From Methylobacterium sp. GXS13 (lineage in GTDB: Bacteria; Pseudomonadota; Alphaproteobacteria; Rhizobiales; Beijerinckiaceae): a stretch of 64,000 nt of DNA. The notes under the pieces were generated by a model that saw only the letters and a program-made list of their open reading frames with translations, made no database searches and was not told the origin of the DNA. The translations under genes and the position numbers were made by a program. Positions 7,718 to 16,857 of this stretch are shown piece after piece (within the stretch, counting starts at the first letter, position 1; the number at the start of each line of letters is the position of its first letter). The stretch covers positions 62,001 through 126,000 of the forward strand of contig NZ_LKKO01000102.1 of NCBI RefSeq assembly GCF_001455965.1, given 5' to 3'.

Positions 7718-9442
7718 CTATTGGCGCGTCACGAGAGTCTCGCGTGCCGTCACCAGGGCCTCGATGAGCCGGGTCAGGCGTCGGATCGAACCGCCCCGCC
7801 ATCCCCGCCGGATCAGCGAAACCGCGTCGCCGTCGAGGGCCGGCAGAAAGGCGGGGTCGAGCCCGCGATCGGCCGCGATCTGCGCCAGGATCGGCGCGAG
7901 GAGGGCCTCGAGATGCACTGCGCTGGGCGCGGACATCTCTAGAATTCGCAAGCGGTCGAGCAGCGGACCGGGCAAACCTTTCACGCTGTTGCACGTGGCA
8001 AGCCACGACACGTGGCTCAGGTCGACCTCGACTTGGAAGGCCGGGTCTTGGTAGGTCCGGGCGGTCTCCGGCTCGAGCATCGGCAACAATGCGTTCCAGA
8101 GTCGACCATTGTCGGTCCGGGTCGCAGCCTTCTCAAGTTCGTCGACCAGCATGAGCGGGTTGGCGCAGCCGGCCCTGGCCACTGCCATGACCGCGTGCGC
8201 CGGCTCCGACGTCGCCCAGCGCCGATCGAGTCCGCCGATAGACGCCCCCGAATCCCGCGTCGCATCCACCCGCCAGAGCACCAGCCCGAGATGATGGGCC
8301 AACCGGGTCCCGAGCCGGCTCTTACCGGCGCCGGGCGGGCCGACCAAGAGCGTCGGACGCAGCGTCGCATGCGTCCGACCGACCAGATCGGCGAGCAGCC
8401 GGTCGACGGTGCCGCGGGCGTACGGGAACTCGAACAGCAACGCCGCACGCACCGCTGCGAGATCCGGAACCGGCGTCAGCGGCAACGGCTTGCCGATGAT
8501 ATGCTCGTAGCCGCGGGTGACGCCCTTGCCGCGATCGGTCCCGGTCTCTTGGACCGCCGGGACGACCATGACGTGCCCATCAGGCGAGAGTTCGGATTTG
8601 AGAGCGTCATCCGGCGCCTCCGCCCGACCCGGGGTCGCCTTGTCGCGGTGGCGCGCCTCGCCGCGGGCCAGCGAGGCCTCGACGGCTTTTCGCTTGCGCC
8701 GCTCTTGCGTCGCCGCGTGATCCGCCAGCGGCTGCATCATGCGCTGCCCGACCGGCACGAGCGCGCGGACCAACGGTACTCCGTCGGCGAACGGATCGTG
8801 GGCGCCGGCGGCCAGCGCCGCCGCCGCCGCGGCCGCGGTGCTGGCTTCACCCGAGAGTTCCAGCAGGGCGTCCGCGAACGCATCGCTCCAAGCCGTTTGC
8901 AGGGCGGTTGCGAGATCGGTGGCGCCGATCATTTCGGCGTCCGGGTCGGCATCGGGTTCGGAGGACCGGCCGAGCGAGAGACGCGTCTGCGCCTCCGCGA
9001 GGCCGGAGAGTTGCAGGCTGAGGCCTGAGATCGCGTCGCATTCGAGCCAGAGCGGCCGAGCCAGACGCGCGGCAGCCTCGCGATCATCGCCGCCGCAGGA
9101 GAGCAGCATCACGATATCCGCGAGCGCCCGCGCCGCCGGTTGGTCGCGCTCGACCGCCCACGCGTCGAGAAATCCGGTCAGAGCGCATCGGGGTGCGATC
9201 CACCGATGATCGTGCCACAGGTCGCCACCCGATGCGGCGATCGCCGCGCTCCAGGCTTGGACCGGCACCTCGGCCTCGGGGGCGAGGGCGGTGATCTCGA
9301 CGGCGAGGCCGATGCAGGCGGCGGGAATGCGCAGGGTAGGGTCGAGGCAGGCCCGCAGGCGCCGCGGCAACATGGGCTGCAGCAGGCGCCGTGCCGCCTT
9401 GGGATCGACCTGCAGGATCGGCGGTTTTGACGAGAAAGCCAT
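7718..9442 (-). CDS. Lon-like AAA+ ATPase without protease domain
   Basis: 574 residues. Residues 1-310 are an unrecognised, mostly helical region with an Ala-rich stretch (200-215) and a charged linker (245-270). Residues 315-574 form a AAA+ module close to that of Lon: Walker A GPPGAGKS at 368-375, Walker B LMLVDELE at 430-436, sensor 1 Asn at about 485 (ATCN), arginine-finger-like LLDRLR near 495-499 and sensor 2 in RRGWRGGSIRRL. The Lon Ser-Lys protease domain and substrate-binding N-domain are absent, so it probably remodels a protein or nucleic-acid complex. It is the last gene of a three-gene operon, 12 bases after the small protein gene and downstream of a nuclease-like gene. Function unknown. 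Confidence 0.85.
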   Translation of the reverse strand: MAFSSKPPILQVDPKAARRLLQPMLPRRLRACLDPTLRIPAACIGLAVEITALAPEAEVPVQAWSAAIAASGGDLWHDHRWIAPRCALTGFLDAWAVERDQPAARALADIVMLLSCGGDDREAAARLARPLWLECDAISGLSLQLSGLAEAQTRLSLGRSSEPDADPDAEMIGATDLATALQTAWSDAFADALLELSGEASTAAAAAAALAAGAHDPFADGVPLVRALVPVGQRMMQPLADHAATQERRKRKAVEASLARGEARHRDKATPGRAEAPDDALKSELSPDGHVMVVPAVQETGTDRGKGVTRGYEHIIGKPLPLTPVPDLAAVRAALLFEFPYARGTVDRLLADLVGRTHATLRPTLLVGPPGAGKSRLGTRLAHHLGLVLWRVDATRDSGASIGGLDRRWATSEPAHAVMAVARAGCANPLMLVDELEKAATRTDNGRLWNALLPMLEPETARTYQDPAFQVEVDLSHVSWLATCNSVKGLPGPLLDRLRILEMSAPSAVHLEALLAPILAQIAADRGLDPAFLPALDGDAVSLIRRGWRGGSIRRLTRLIEALVTARETLVTRQ

Positions 9443-9454
9443 CCTTTGCCCCCT

Positions 9455-9898
9455 TCAGCGCTCGGAGACAGCGGTGACGCGGTCGGGGCCGCGTCGCGCG
9501 GCGGAGCGCCAAGCCCTGGCGAGCCATAGGGCCCCGAGGTCGGCCCGACGCCGCGCCCGCCGCCCGAGCACGTGTGCGAGCAGGTCGATGCACGCAGGGT
9601 CCCCCAGCGCCGCGCACAACAGGATCGCCGACATCGCCGGGTCCAGACGCTCCGGCAGGATCGTGCCTTCGGCGAGAACATTGATTGCGACGCCGATCGC
9701 TGCGGTCGGATCGGCTTTGCAGGCGGCCCCCCAGTCGGAGGAGGGCAGCGGCGGCGTATCCAGGAGAGCGGCCCGTAGACGGCGTTGCGCGTCCAGGTCG
9801 AGTACCATGGGGGCGAGGACGCGCCACCACGTCAGAGGGGGCACGGGCTCGACGGGCGTACGGGGTCTGCCGGCATCAGGGGAGGCAGTTGAGTTCAT
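9455..9898 (-). CDS. Small helical protein of unknown function, middle gene of the nuclease-ATPase operon
   Basis: 147 residues from the ATG at 9896-9898; an in-frame start at 9997 would add 33 Arg-rich residues that look non-coding. The protein is Ala/Leu/Arg rich and probably all helical (DLDAQRRLRAALLDTPPLP, AMSAILLCAALGDPACIDLL), with no signal peptide, membrane helix or known motif. It sits 12 bases before the AAA+ ATPase gene and about 100 bases after the nuclease-like gene, so it likely works with both as adaptor or substrate. I recognise no family. Confidence 0.65.
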   Translation of the reverse strand: MNSTASPDAGRPRTPVEPVPPLTWWRVLAPMVLDLDAQRRLRAALLDTPPLPSSDWGAACKADPTAAIGVAINVLAEGTILPERLDPAMSAILLCAALGDPACIDLLAHVLGRRARRRADLGALWLARAWRSAARRGPDRVTAVSER

Positions 9899-10001
9899 CA
9901 AGATAGACCTAGAGAGCGCACCGGCGCACAGGCGCACGGCACGGCGGTGATCGGAGGGGTGAAAGGCGCGCCGGGCCATCGGCCGGCGCCAAGGCATGCG
10001 A

Positions 10002-10898
10002 TCAGCGCGCGGGCGGCTCGGGGCGACGGGGGAGCGCGTCGTCCTCGCCGATGCCGAGGCTCGCCAGCGCGACCGTGAGCAGGTCCGGGACGGCGCCGCG
10101 CAGGCGGCGCTGAAGCACCGCCGTCACGGCCTCGACCGCGGCCGTGACCGGCACCGCGAACAAGCCGTCGATTGCGGGACCTGAGATCGTCAGATCATCG
10201 CTGTAGCCGGCACGTCCGTAGACATCGATCAGCACAGCGCGCGCGGACGCGACCTCGAAGCCCAGACTGGCCAGAAAGGCCCGGCCCTGGACCTGAGCGC
10301 AGCGCAAAATCCACTCGACCTGATGGACTTTTCTGGCCTCGTTCTTGCCGGAACCCCGTTTGACCTCGGCGATGATGGCACGGCTCTCGTGCCGATCGAC
10401 CACGACGAGGTCGAGGAACACGGTCTGGGCCACGGGTCCTGAGAGCGCGATCGACATGTCGCCGAGCTGCGCGACGGTGCTTGCGCGCACCAGTTCCTGG
10501 GTGGGATTTGTGATGGGCATCGCGACACCCCGGAGCACGATGTAGCGGCCGCTGCGCTCGAGGGCGTCCGTCATGGCCATCTCGATCAGGCCGCCATGGC
10601 GTTTGACCACGGAGGCCAGAACCGACCCGAGCTGCGACAGGCCGGGCCCGAGCAGAGGATCGGGCACGAAGGTCGCCCTGAGAGCGCCGTCGACCGCCGC
10701 CTCGGCGGCCGTGAGCAACTCGCTCCCGCAAGCCCGCGGGATCACGGCGTGGGTGAAGCCGCAGCCGGCGGCAGCCGCGCTGCCGAGCGGGACGGTGATG
10801 CGTGTGTGATGCTCCGGACTGGGGGCGGGCTGGCCGCGCGCAGATATCCGATGCCGGACGCCGCGGTGGGCGGCCGGGTGGGAAACGACGATGGGCAT
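10002..10898 (-). CDS. PD-(D/E)XK-like nuclease domain protein
   Basis: 298 residues. A restriction-endonuclease-like core is visible: a helix with E105 (GLIEMAMTDALE), then a strand ending in D163 (VFLDLVVVD), and after 15 residues E178-x-K180 (AIIAEVKRG), the D...ExK arrangement of metal-dependent nucleases, followed by a helix (VHQVEWILRC). Residues 120-150 contain an IVLRGVAMPITNPTQEL segment and the C-terminal 80 residues are helical. First gene of the operon with the small protein and AAA+ ATPase. Family inferred from the motif spacing alone; it may be an inactive fold. Nuclease-plus-ATPase pairs are common in phage defence, but this combination is not one I can name. Confidence 0.65.
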   Translation of the reverse strand: MPIVVSHPAAHRGVRHRISARGQPAPSPEHHTRITVPLGSAAAAGCGFTHAVIPRACGSELLTAAEAAVDGALRATFVPDPLLGPGLSQLGSVLASVVKRHGGLIEMAMTDALERSGRYIVLRGVAMPITNPTQELVRASTVAQLGDMSIALSGPVAQTVFLDLVVVDRHESRAIIAEVKRGSGKNEARKVHQVEWILRCAQVQGRAFLASLGFEVASARAVLIDVYGRAGYSDDLTISGPAIDGLFAVPVTAAVEAVTAVLQRRLRGAVPDLLTVALASLGIGEDDALPRRPEPPAR

Positions 10899-12217
10899 AA
10901 GGGGGGTCCGTCCACGTGACGCCCGCCCGCCTGCGTCCCCCGCGATGCGACAGGACGACAGGCAGGGTCGTGCCGCGGGCCGTGGCCCCCCGGCATCGAG
11001 CGGGCGTCTAGGTTGCAGGAAAGCGAGACAGGGCGCGTCCGCACCGGGCAGGTGCGTTGGGCGAGCCTCAGGCGATCATGCGTTTTGTCGGGACGGGCAG
11101 GGAATGGAGCCCGAATTTCGTGCCCCGGGGCGGTTTCGCGGACGGGACAACGCCGGTAGGAAAGGTCTCAGCCATGGGTCGGTATCCTTCATCGATACGG
11201 ATCGTGGTCAGGCCGACGCCGGTGCTGCTAACACCGGTGCCGGCCGCCCTCTGCTAAAGGGCGGCTCGGCACATGCGGCGGTTCTGCCGTCGATGAACCT
11301 GGCCTGGTCCAAGGCCGTTGGGAAGCGCCGCGGTGCAGAAATCCCCGGCCGGGCAAGCCGTATCCGGCAAAAGCGTTAACGGAGGCCTGGCCGCGCTTGG
11401 AGGGAGGCCGCTTGTGTCTGCGGTACGCCGCGTCAGGAACCGCGCATCCGGAACGCCTCGGCGAGCATGTCGAAACGGCGCCGCGACCGAACGCACGCGA
11501 TGACGATGGGCGATCTCAGCGCGTTCCGCCGACGCGCATCCTCACCGGGATTGCTCGCACGCCACAGCACGCGGTCCGCCGCCTCACGCTTGCCGACAAA
11601 TCAGGCGCACGGAGAACACCTTGGACGAGCTCGTCGATGAAGAGGGGGCTGCCAGGCGCTCATCTAGACTTCAACAACATGGAAATTGTTAATATAAGAT
11701 AGCTCACTATTTAACGATGTGCAATACATGACATCTGCGTTGGAATCATCTCATCAAGAACTTATACAACACTGATTCGGCCTCGATAGGGTCGATATCT
11801 GTGTCGGAACGATGCGATTTCGGTGTTGCGCAAGCAGCTGAGATATAGAAAACGACGAACGATCTGATCGGTCGAGACGACGACATGACCTCACCGACGC
11901 GTGAGACGGCTGATCGAGGTGCTGTTCAAGATCTATGGCGACAGATTCGTGTCGAGAGGTCCCGCGACCGACGTCACGAAAACTGAGCGCATTTGGAGAT
12001 TTTTGGCTCATTTCAAAATCCAGTTTCGGCGCTCGGTCGTCATCATGGCCAAGTCGACGACATAAACCCCGATCACGCCCCCTGGATCGAAATTTTCAAA
12101 GGCGGGCTGGATTTTATATATTAGTGGCCGCTTCTTCGGCCAAGCTGGCGGTGAGTATCGAAACATTCGAAGGCTCGGCCGGACTATGTTTGTGATAACA
12201 AGGAGGTTAACGATCTC
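10899..12217. other. 1.3-kb region without a convincing gene
   Basis: Short frames here have skewed composition and no homology that I can see. The region changes from GC-rich (10.9-11.6 kb) to AT-rich (11.65-12.2 kb), as expected of intergenic or decayed DNA. It contains the twin hairpins listed separately. A possible 66-residue plus-strand frame at 11057-11257 ends inside them but has no supporting features. Confidence 0.5.
11219..11264. repeat. Two adjacent hairpins with identical 7-base loops
   Basis: Hairpin 1 is CCGGTG-CTGCTAA-CACCGG (11219-11237); hairpin 2 is CCGCCCT-CTGCTAA-AGGGCGG (11244-11264). The stems differ in sequence but both loops are exactly CTGCTAA, so the loop rather than the stem is conserved. 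They lie about 320 bases upstream of the nuclease-like gene on the opposite strand. Possibly a protein- or RNA-binding element; no T-tract follows, so simple terminators are less likely. Confidence 0.5.
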
Positions 12218-12565
12218 ATGAGGCGGCGCAAGAAATTTCGTCGATCTAAAATTCACTTTACTCTTGTGGCGGGCACAAGGTCTTCGCGCGAAGCGTCCCG
12301 GCGCAATTCATGCGAAGCTGAGACCGAGAGGATCCGGGCCTTGGAGCGGATCCTCGAAGGTATCTTACAGTTGCCGGGGCACCCGATGCAGCCCGAGCCC
12401 GAATGCGAGGAGGATGAGCGGGCGATGGAGGCCTTTGCCCTCCGCAGGGCGGCGGCTGCAGCGATGCCAAACCTGAACCCGCCGCCGGCCGCCAACGACG
12501 ACCCTATGACGATCGCTCATTTAGTGATGGAGTATGCGCTGGTGGACGCGGCTTACCTGCGCTGA
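12218..12565 (+). CDS. Small hypothetical protein
   Basis: 115 residues with a basic N-terminus (MRRRKKFRRSK), a helical segment (TERIRALERILEGILQLPG), an acidic patch and a C-terminal MTIAHLVMEYALVDAAYLR. A strong Shine-Dalgarno AGGAGG stands 11 bases upstream of the ATG, which is the main reason to accept it. The base composition switches from AT-rich upstream to coding-like GC-rich within the frame. No family recognised; it stands alone between the long gene-poor region and the phosphomannomutase gene. Confidence 0.6.
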   Translation: MRRRKKFRRSKIHFTLVAGTRSSREASRRNSCEAETERIRALERILEGILQLPGHPMQPEPECEEDERAMEAFALRRAAAAAMPNLNPPPAANDDPMTIAHLVMEYALVDAAYLR

Positions 12566-12800
12566 TTGCGTTCGCGAGAATTGAGGGCGGCAATGTCGCC
12601 GACGCGGACCCATCATCTCTGCGCTCCGAGGCAACCGACCGTCTCACCCGGCGAACAGTGGGATGGCAATCTGGTGCGCGCGTGAGGGGTGAACCGATCT
12701 GCGCATCCGGTTCCCCACTGCCCTTAGGCGTTGTGAAGGCGTGCGATTCGCGGCATCAGTCGTCGGAGCACATCCCAGCGCCGGAGCAGATGGAAACGCC

Positions 12801-14228
12801 GTGAGCAGCTTGAAATTCGGTACGAGTGGCTTGCGGGGCCTTGTGACGGATCTCGTCGGCTGGCCGAGCTACGCCTACGCCGCCGCGTTCTTCCGATCCG
12901 TCTCGGCGGACGGAGACCGCCGAGAGGTCGTGATCGGGCGCGACCTGCGCGACAGCAGTCCGGGCATCGCCGCGACGGTGGCAAGCGCCGCTGCGGCATC
13001 CGGCTTCACGGCGATCGACTGCGGCGCCCTTCCGACACCTGCCCTCGCGCTCGAGGCGATGCGGCGCAGCGCCTACGCCGTGATGGTCACGGGCAGCCAT
13101 ATTCCCGAGGACCGTAACGGTCTTAAATTCTACCGGCCCGACGGCGAGATCACCAAGAGGGATGAGATCGCCATCCTGGAAGCTCTGGGGGACGTCACGG
13201 CGGTCGGCCAAGTGCCGACGCCGGTCCCTGCCATCCCAGAGCCCGATGCCGTCGAACGCTACCATCGACGCTACAGCGACGCCTTCTCGTCCGAGATCCT
13301 GAAGGGCGTGCGCATCGCGGTCTATCAACAGAGCTCGGTCGCGCGCGACCTTCTGACCGATCTGCTCGCGAGCTTCGGTGCGAGCGCCGTATCGATCGGC
13401 CGATCGAACACGTTCGTTCCAATCGATACCGAGGCGCACCGACCCGAAGACATCGCTTTCATCGCCGAGGTCATGGCGTCCGGCGATTATGACGCGTTGG
13501 TGACGTCCGACGGCGATGCGGATCGACCCCTAGTGGCCGATGGGGCGGGGCGGATCGTGCGTGGCGACGTTCTCGGCCTCATCACGGCCCGCTACCTCGG
13601 CATCGATACGGTCGTGGTGCCGGTCACCGCCGGCTCGGCGCTCGAGCAGTCCGGTGGCTTCAGCCGGGTCGTGCGTACCAAGGTGGGCTCGCCCTTCGTC
13701 ATCGCCGGCATGGAGCGGGCAAAGGCTGAGGGGGCGGGAGCCGTTGCGGGCTTCGAGGCGAATGGCGGCTTCCTGCTCGGATCGGACATCACCATCGCTG
13801 GACGGATCCTGCCCGCCCTGCCCACGCGGGACGCGATGCTGCCCATCCTGGCCACGCTCGCGGCAGCGCGCGCAGCCGGTGCGACGTTGGCCGATCTCGT
13901 GACCTCGCTCGACGCGGGAGAGATGGCGAGCGACCGCCTCCCCAATACCCCTTCCGAACGGAGCAGCGCATTTCTCGCACGGCTTGGAGATGAGATCTTC
14001 AGAGCCGAGTTCCTCCAGCCGATCGGGTCGTCGCGCACGGTGGATCAGCAGGATGGTGTCCGGATCGGTCTCGACGGCGGACGATCGATTCATTTTCGGG
14101 CGTCGGGCAACGCCCCGGAACTGCGATGCTACGCGGAGGCTAAGACGGCGCGGGACGCCCAGGATCTCGTTCGTTGGGGGCTGACGGCGGCGGCAGCCGT
14201 CATGGCGGAACAGGCCAGTCGATCCTGA
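12801..14228 (+). CDS. Phosphomannomutase / phosphoglucomutase family enzyme
   Basis: About 475 residues from the GTG at 12801 (VSSLKFGTSGLRG); a GTG at 12741 would add 20 unlikely residues. All four alpha-D-phosphohexomutase motifs are present: the phospho-serine loop MVTGSHIPEDRNGLKFY, the metal loop TSDGDADRP, the sugar-recognition loop FEANGG and the C-terminal phosphate-binding RASGNAPELR. It interconverts hexose 6-phosphate and 1-phosphate; mannose-1-phosphate would feed GDP-mannose and hence the Gmd/Rmd pair at 59.8-61.7 kb. It converges on the KpsE-like gene, consistent with a surface polysaccharide role. Substrate preference (mannose or glucose) cannot be read from sequence alone. 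Confidence 0.9.
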   Translation: MSSLKFGTSGLRGLVTDLVGWPSYAYAAAFFRSVSADGDRREVVIGRDLRDSSPGIAATVASAAAASGFTAIDCGALPTPALALEAMRRSAYAVMVTGSHIPEDRNGLKFYRPDGEITKRDEIAILEALGDVTAVGQVPTPVPAIPEPDAVERYHRRYSDAFSSEILKGVRIAVYQQSSVARDLLTDLLASFGASAVSIGRSNTFVPIDTEAHRPEDIAFIAEVMASGDYDALVTSDGDADRPLVADGAGRIVRGDVLGLITARYLGIDTVVVPVTAGSALEQSGGFSRVVRTKVGSPFVIAGMERAKAEGAGAVAGFEANGGFLLGSDITIAGRILPALPTRDAMLPILATLAAARAAGATLADLVTSLDAGEMASDRLPNTPSERSSAFLARLGDEIFRAEFLQPIGSSRTVDQQDGVRIGLDGGRSIHFRASGNAPELRCYAEAKTARDAQDLVRWGLTAAAAVMAEQASRS

Positions 14229-14631
14229 TCGCCAGCATCGGCTGGCTCGCGGAGGGATGGTTCGCGGAGGCGGCAACACGAGGCGGCCTCCAATCGCCGT
14301 GAACCCAAGCCGTCACCGACGCCGAGCCCCGTCTCAGACCGGGCAACCCAACCGGGCCTTCCACCACCCATCGAGTTGCTCATACGCTCTGCAATGGCCG
14401 CGACATCGCGGGGAGCCCAGGGACCGGTAGGGTCGTCGTCGACGGTCGTTCGCCTGGTCAGCATGTCAGGTTACCCTCGTCGTGGCGGACGACAGTTTGT
14501 TGCCCGAAGCGAAGATGCCCGGGACCATCCGTCTGGTTGCGCCTCCGATCGAGTCAGAGGCCAAGCATTACACGGCGCGGCTGCTGCCCACCGGCGGGCG
14601 CAGTCTGTGAGCTCGGACGCGTTGGGTTCAG

Positions 14632-15876
14632 TCAGCTTGCCATCGTTTTGCGGGCGAACATCGCGGCAGCGAACAGAACGGCAGATCCTGCGGCGACCAA
14701 GCTTACCATCAAGATGCGACGGGGTTCCGTGGCAGATCCTGCCTTTACCGGTTCGGTGATCATATTGAAGAACTGGGGCTGGCGAGCGACCAGGATGCGT
14801 GCTCGATCGGACGCCTTCCGAACCTCTTCCGCGTATTTGACCGCCTCCTTCCGTTCGTGTTCGAGAGCCTCGAAGCGCGTCAGCGCGCTCGCGAGCTGAC
14901 GCTTCTGGTTCGGATCCTGACCTGTGGCTTGCCGCTCGATCCGACTGATGTTGTCGTCGAGATCCTTGATCTGCTGCTTGATATCTATGATCCGACGAGA
15001 TTCCGGTCCTAGATCCCGCTGGCCGATCGAGAGCTGAACGGCCAGGTTGATGCGGGCACCTCGCAGCTCCGAGACGAGCTTCAGGTTGGCCTCGTTGGAT
15101 TTCTGAGCGTCGAGCAGACCTTCGCGATTGCGCAGATCTGTCTGTGCGATCTCAAGCTTGGAGACGCGATCCTCGGCGATCTTCAACTCGCGCGTGCTTT
15201 GGACCAGGGCATCCTCGCGCGCCCTCATGCTGAGGTTGTCCAGCATATGCTCGGCGTCGTTCAAAATCGCTTGCGTGATCGCCAGCGATTCGTCGGGATC
15301 AAAGGCTTCTACCGTGAGACCCATGATGCCCGAGGCCGATTCGACATCGATGGACACCCGCCGCTTCCAGTAGCGGAGGGCTTTCTCGATCGGCTTCTCG
15401 GGATCGAGGCGGGACGCGAAATCGATGCTGTCGCGGCCGAACCACTCGCGGATCGGGAGTTGCGCCTCGATCTCCTCAAGCATCGGTCGGCTCAGGACGT
15501 ACTCCTGGGTGATCAGCGTATCTTGCGCGATCGTCGAACTCACCACGCCGGCGCTGGTCCCAACCGCATCGGGTGCCGCCTTATCGGCCGTGCCGACCGA
15601 CGGCCGGATGGCGAACTTCACCTCGGTCACGTATCGATCCGATGCGATGATCCCATAATACAGAGCACCAGCCAGCGTCGGCACCACGAAGCAGACCACG
15701 AACAGGATCAGGATCCAGGGGTCGCTTTTGACGTGGCTCTGGTAGGATGTGACGCCCTTCTTCCGGTCCCGGAAGCTGGGAACACTGGGCAACTGCCGCA
15801 GGACCTTCGCGATCGCCATTTGATTCTGAGCCGAGGCGATGGGCCGTCCGCCGACCTTCCGAATTTCCATGTTCAT
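14632..15876 (-). CDS. Capsule/exopolysaccharide export inner-membrane protein, KpsE/BexC/CtrB (Wzz-like) family
   Basis: 414 residues. One membrane helix near residues 53-75 (WILILFVVCFVVPTLAGALY) follows a cytosolic tail, then a long periplasmic segment with coiled-coil heptads (about 215-355, RVSKLEIAQTDLRNREG and IKQQIKDLDDNISRIERQ), a Pro-containing segment (ARQPQFFNMITEPVKAG) and a second helix near the C-terminus (VSLVAAGSAVLFAAAMFA). This is the polysaccharide copolymerase layout of ABC-dependent capsule exporters, bridging the KpsMT transporter and the outer-membrane channel. The permease partner at 39.2-40.0 kb lies on the same strand but is separated by the 18-39 kb block. ATPase (KpsT) and outer-membrane protein are not in the window. 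Confidence 0.9.
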   Translation of the reverse strand: MNMEIRKVGGRPIASAQNQMAIAKVLRQLPSVPSFRDRKKGVTSYQSHVKSDPWILILFVVCFVVPTLAGALYYGIIASDRYVTEVKFAIRPSVGTADKAAPDAVGTSAGVVSSTIAQDTLITQEYVLSRPMLEEIEAQLPIREWFGRDSIDFASRLDPEKPIEKALRYWKRRVSIDVESASGIMGLTVEAFDPDESLAITQAILNDAEHMLDNLSMRAREDALVQSTRELKIAEDRVSKLEIAQTDLRNREGLLDAQKSNEANLKLVSELRGARINLAVQLSIGQRDLGPESRRIIDIKQQIKDLDDNISRIERQATGQDPNQKRQLASALTRFEALEHERKEAVKYAEEVRKASDRARILVARQPQFFNMITEPVKAGSATEPRRILMVSLVAAGSAVLFAAAMFARKTMAS

Positions 15877-16255
15877 GGATCAGTCCCTGGCGCCGGCGGA
15901 CCGCGAGGTTTCGAGAGTCGGCCGGGTAGCGGCGACCTCAGTACGGTTGCGTGCCTTTGCACTTACATCCGCTCGCGGCAAAAGCATGTCGACCCGAGCT
16001 TCATGGGGACTGTTCCGATCGCGACGGGGCTGCTGATATCCGGGACTGTCGGGCATGCGACCGTGGGCATAGCCGGACATGCCAGAGTGGCAGATCGCTC
16101 CGTTCACGCGAACGTCGACGGTCGGCGACTCAACTGCAAACCGTCGGCGCCGCGTACAGATTTCTACAAGACTTGCCCGCCACATTGGACCCGATACGGA
16201 CGGCGATGCGCCGGGTCAGCGCACCGTCTCGACCGCGCGCATTCTTCGAGAGTTC

Positions 16256-16660
16256 ATGCCCTATTCCGGCTTTCCGCCCGTCCTCGTCGTCGATGATGTT
16301 CCGATGATCATCGAGGTCGTACGCGCCGTGCTCGGCCAGCTCGGCTTTCGCGACATCGATACGGCGGCCGATGGCACGGCCGCACTCGAACGGTTGCGCC
16401 AGCGGCGCTACGGCTTGGTGCTGTCCGACTGGAACATGCTGCCGATGACCGGGTACGAGCTGTTGCGCCGCGTGCGCACCGATCCGGCTCTGCGCGAGAC
16501 GCCGTTCGTGATGATGACGACGCAGGCGCAAGCCGATTGCTTCCCGGCAGCACGCCGGGCCGGCGTGAACGCCTGTCTGATCAAACCGTTCGCGCCCTCG
16601 AAGCTGCGTGAGACGATCATCGCGGTGTGCGGCAACGTGCGGCCGGATGGTGCCGTCTAG
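16256..16660 (+). CDS. Single-domain response regulator (CheY-like receiver)
   Basis: 134 residues from the ATG at 16256; the open frame extends further upstream but that part has no receiver homology. The receiver fold is complete: acidic pair VVDDVP near the N-terminus, phospho-acceptor Asp in LVLSDWNMLPMTGYELL, conserved Thr region MMTTQAQ and Lys in LIKPFAPSKLRE. No output domain, so it signals by protein contact, as in chemotaxis or polysaccharide control. No histidine kinase is adjacent. It points toward the convergent glycosyltransferase gene. Confidence 0.88.
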   Translation: MPYSGFPPVLVVDDVPMIIEVVRAVLGQLGFRDIDTAADGTAALERLRQRRYGLVLSDWNMLPMTGYELLRRVRTDPALRETPFVMMTTQAQADCFPAARRAGVNACLIKPFAPSKLRETIIAVCGNVRPDGAV

Positions 16661-16857
16661 GCGCGCCGATCTGCGGCTCCGCACGAGCCTCATCTCAACC
16701 TTCATCGACTGTCTGCCCCCAAGGATCCCGGCAGCGCCCCGGCTCAACCCGAACGCCGATGGAGCAGCGTGGCCCCCTCCCCCGGAATTGTGCGGCCTTG
16801 TCGGCGTCGTCGCGTGAGGGCCCGTCTCTTCGACCTGCGAGTGCGGGGCTTCTGCGT

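Noticed and set aside
7718..9442. Lon protease
   Set aside because: AAA+ motifs are Lon-like but the Ser-Lys protease domain and Lon N-domain are absent.
11057..11257. 66-residue plus-strand gene
   Set aside because: No ribosome site, unremarkable composition, and its end overlaps the twin hairpins.
14231..14246. GCCAGC-ATCG-GCTGGC as terminator between phosphomannomutase and KpsE genes
   Set aside because: Only 6-bp arms and no T-tract; too weak to list.
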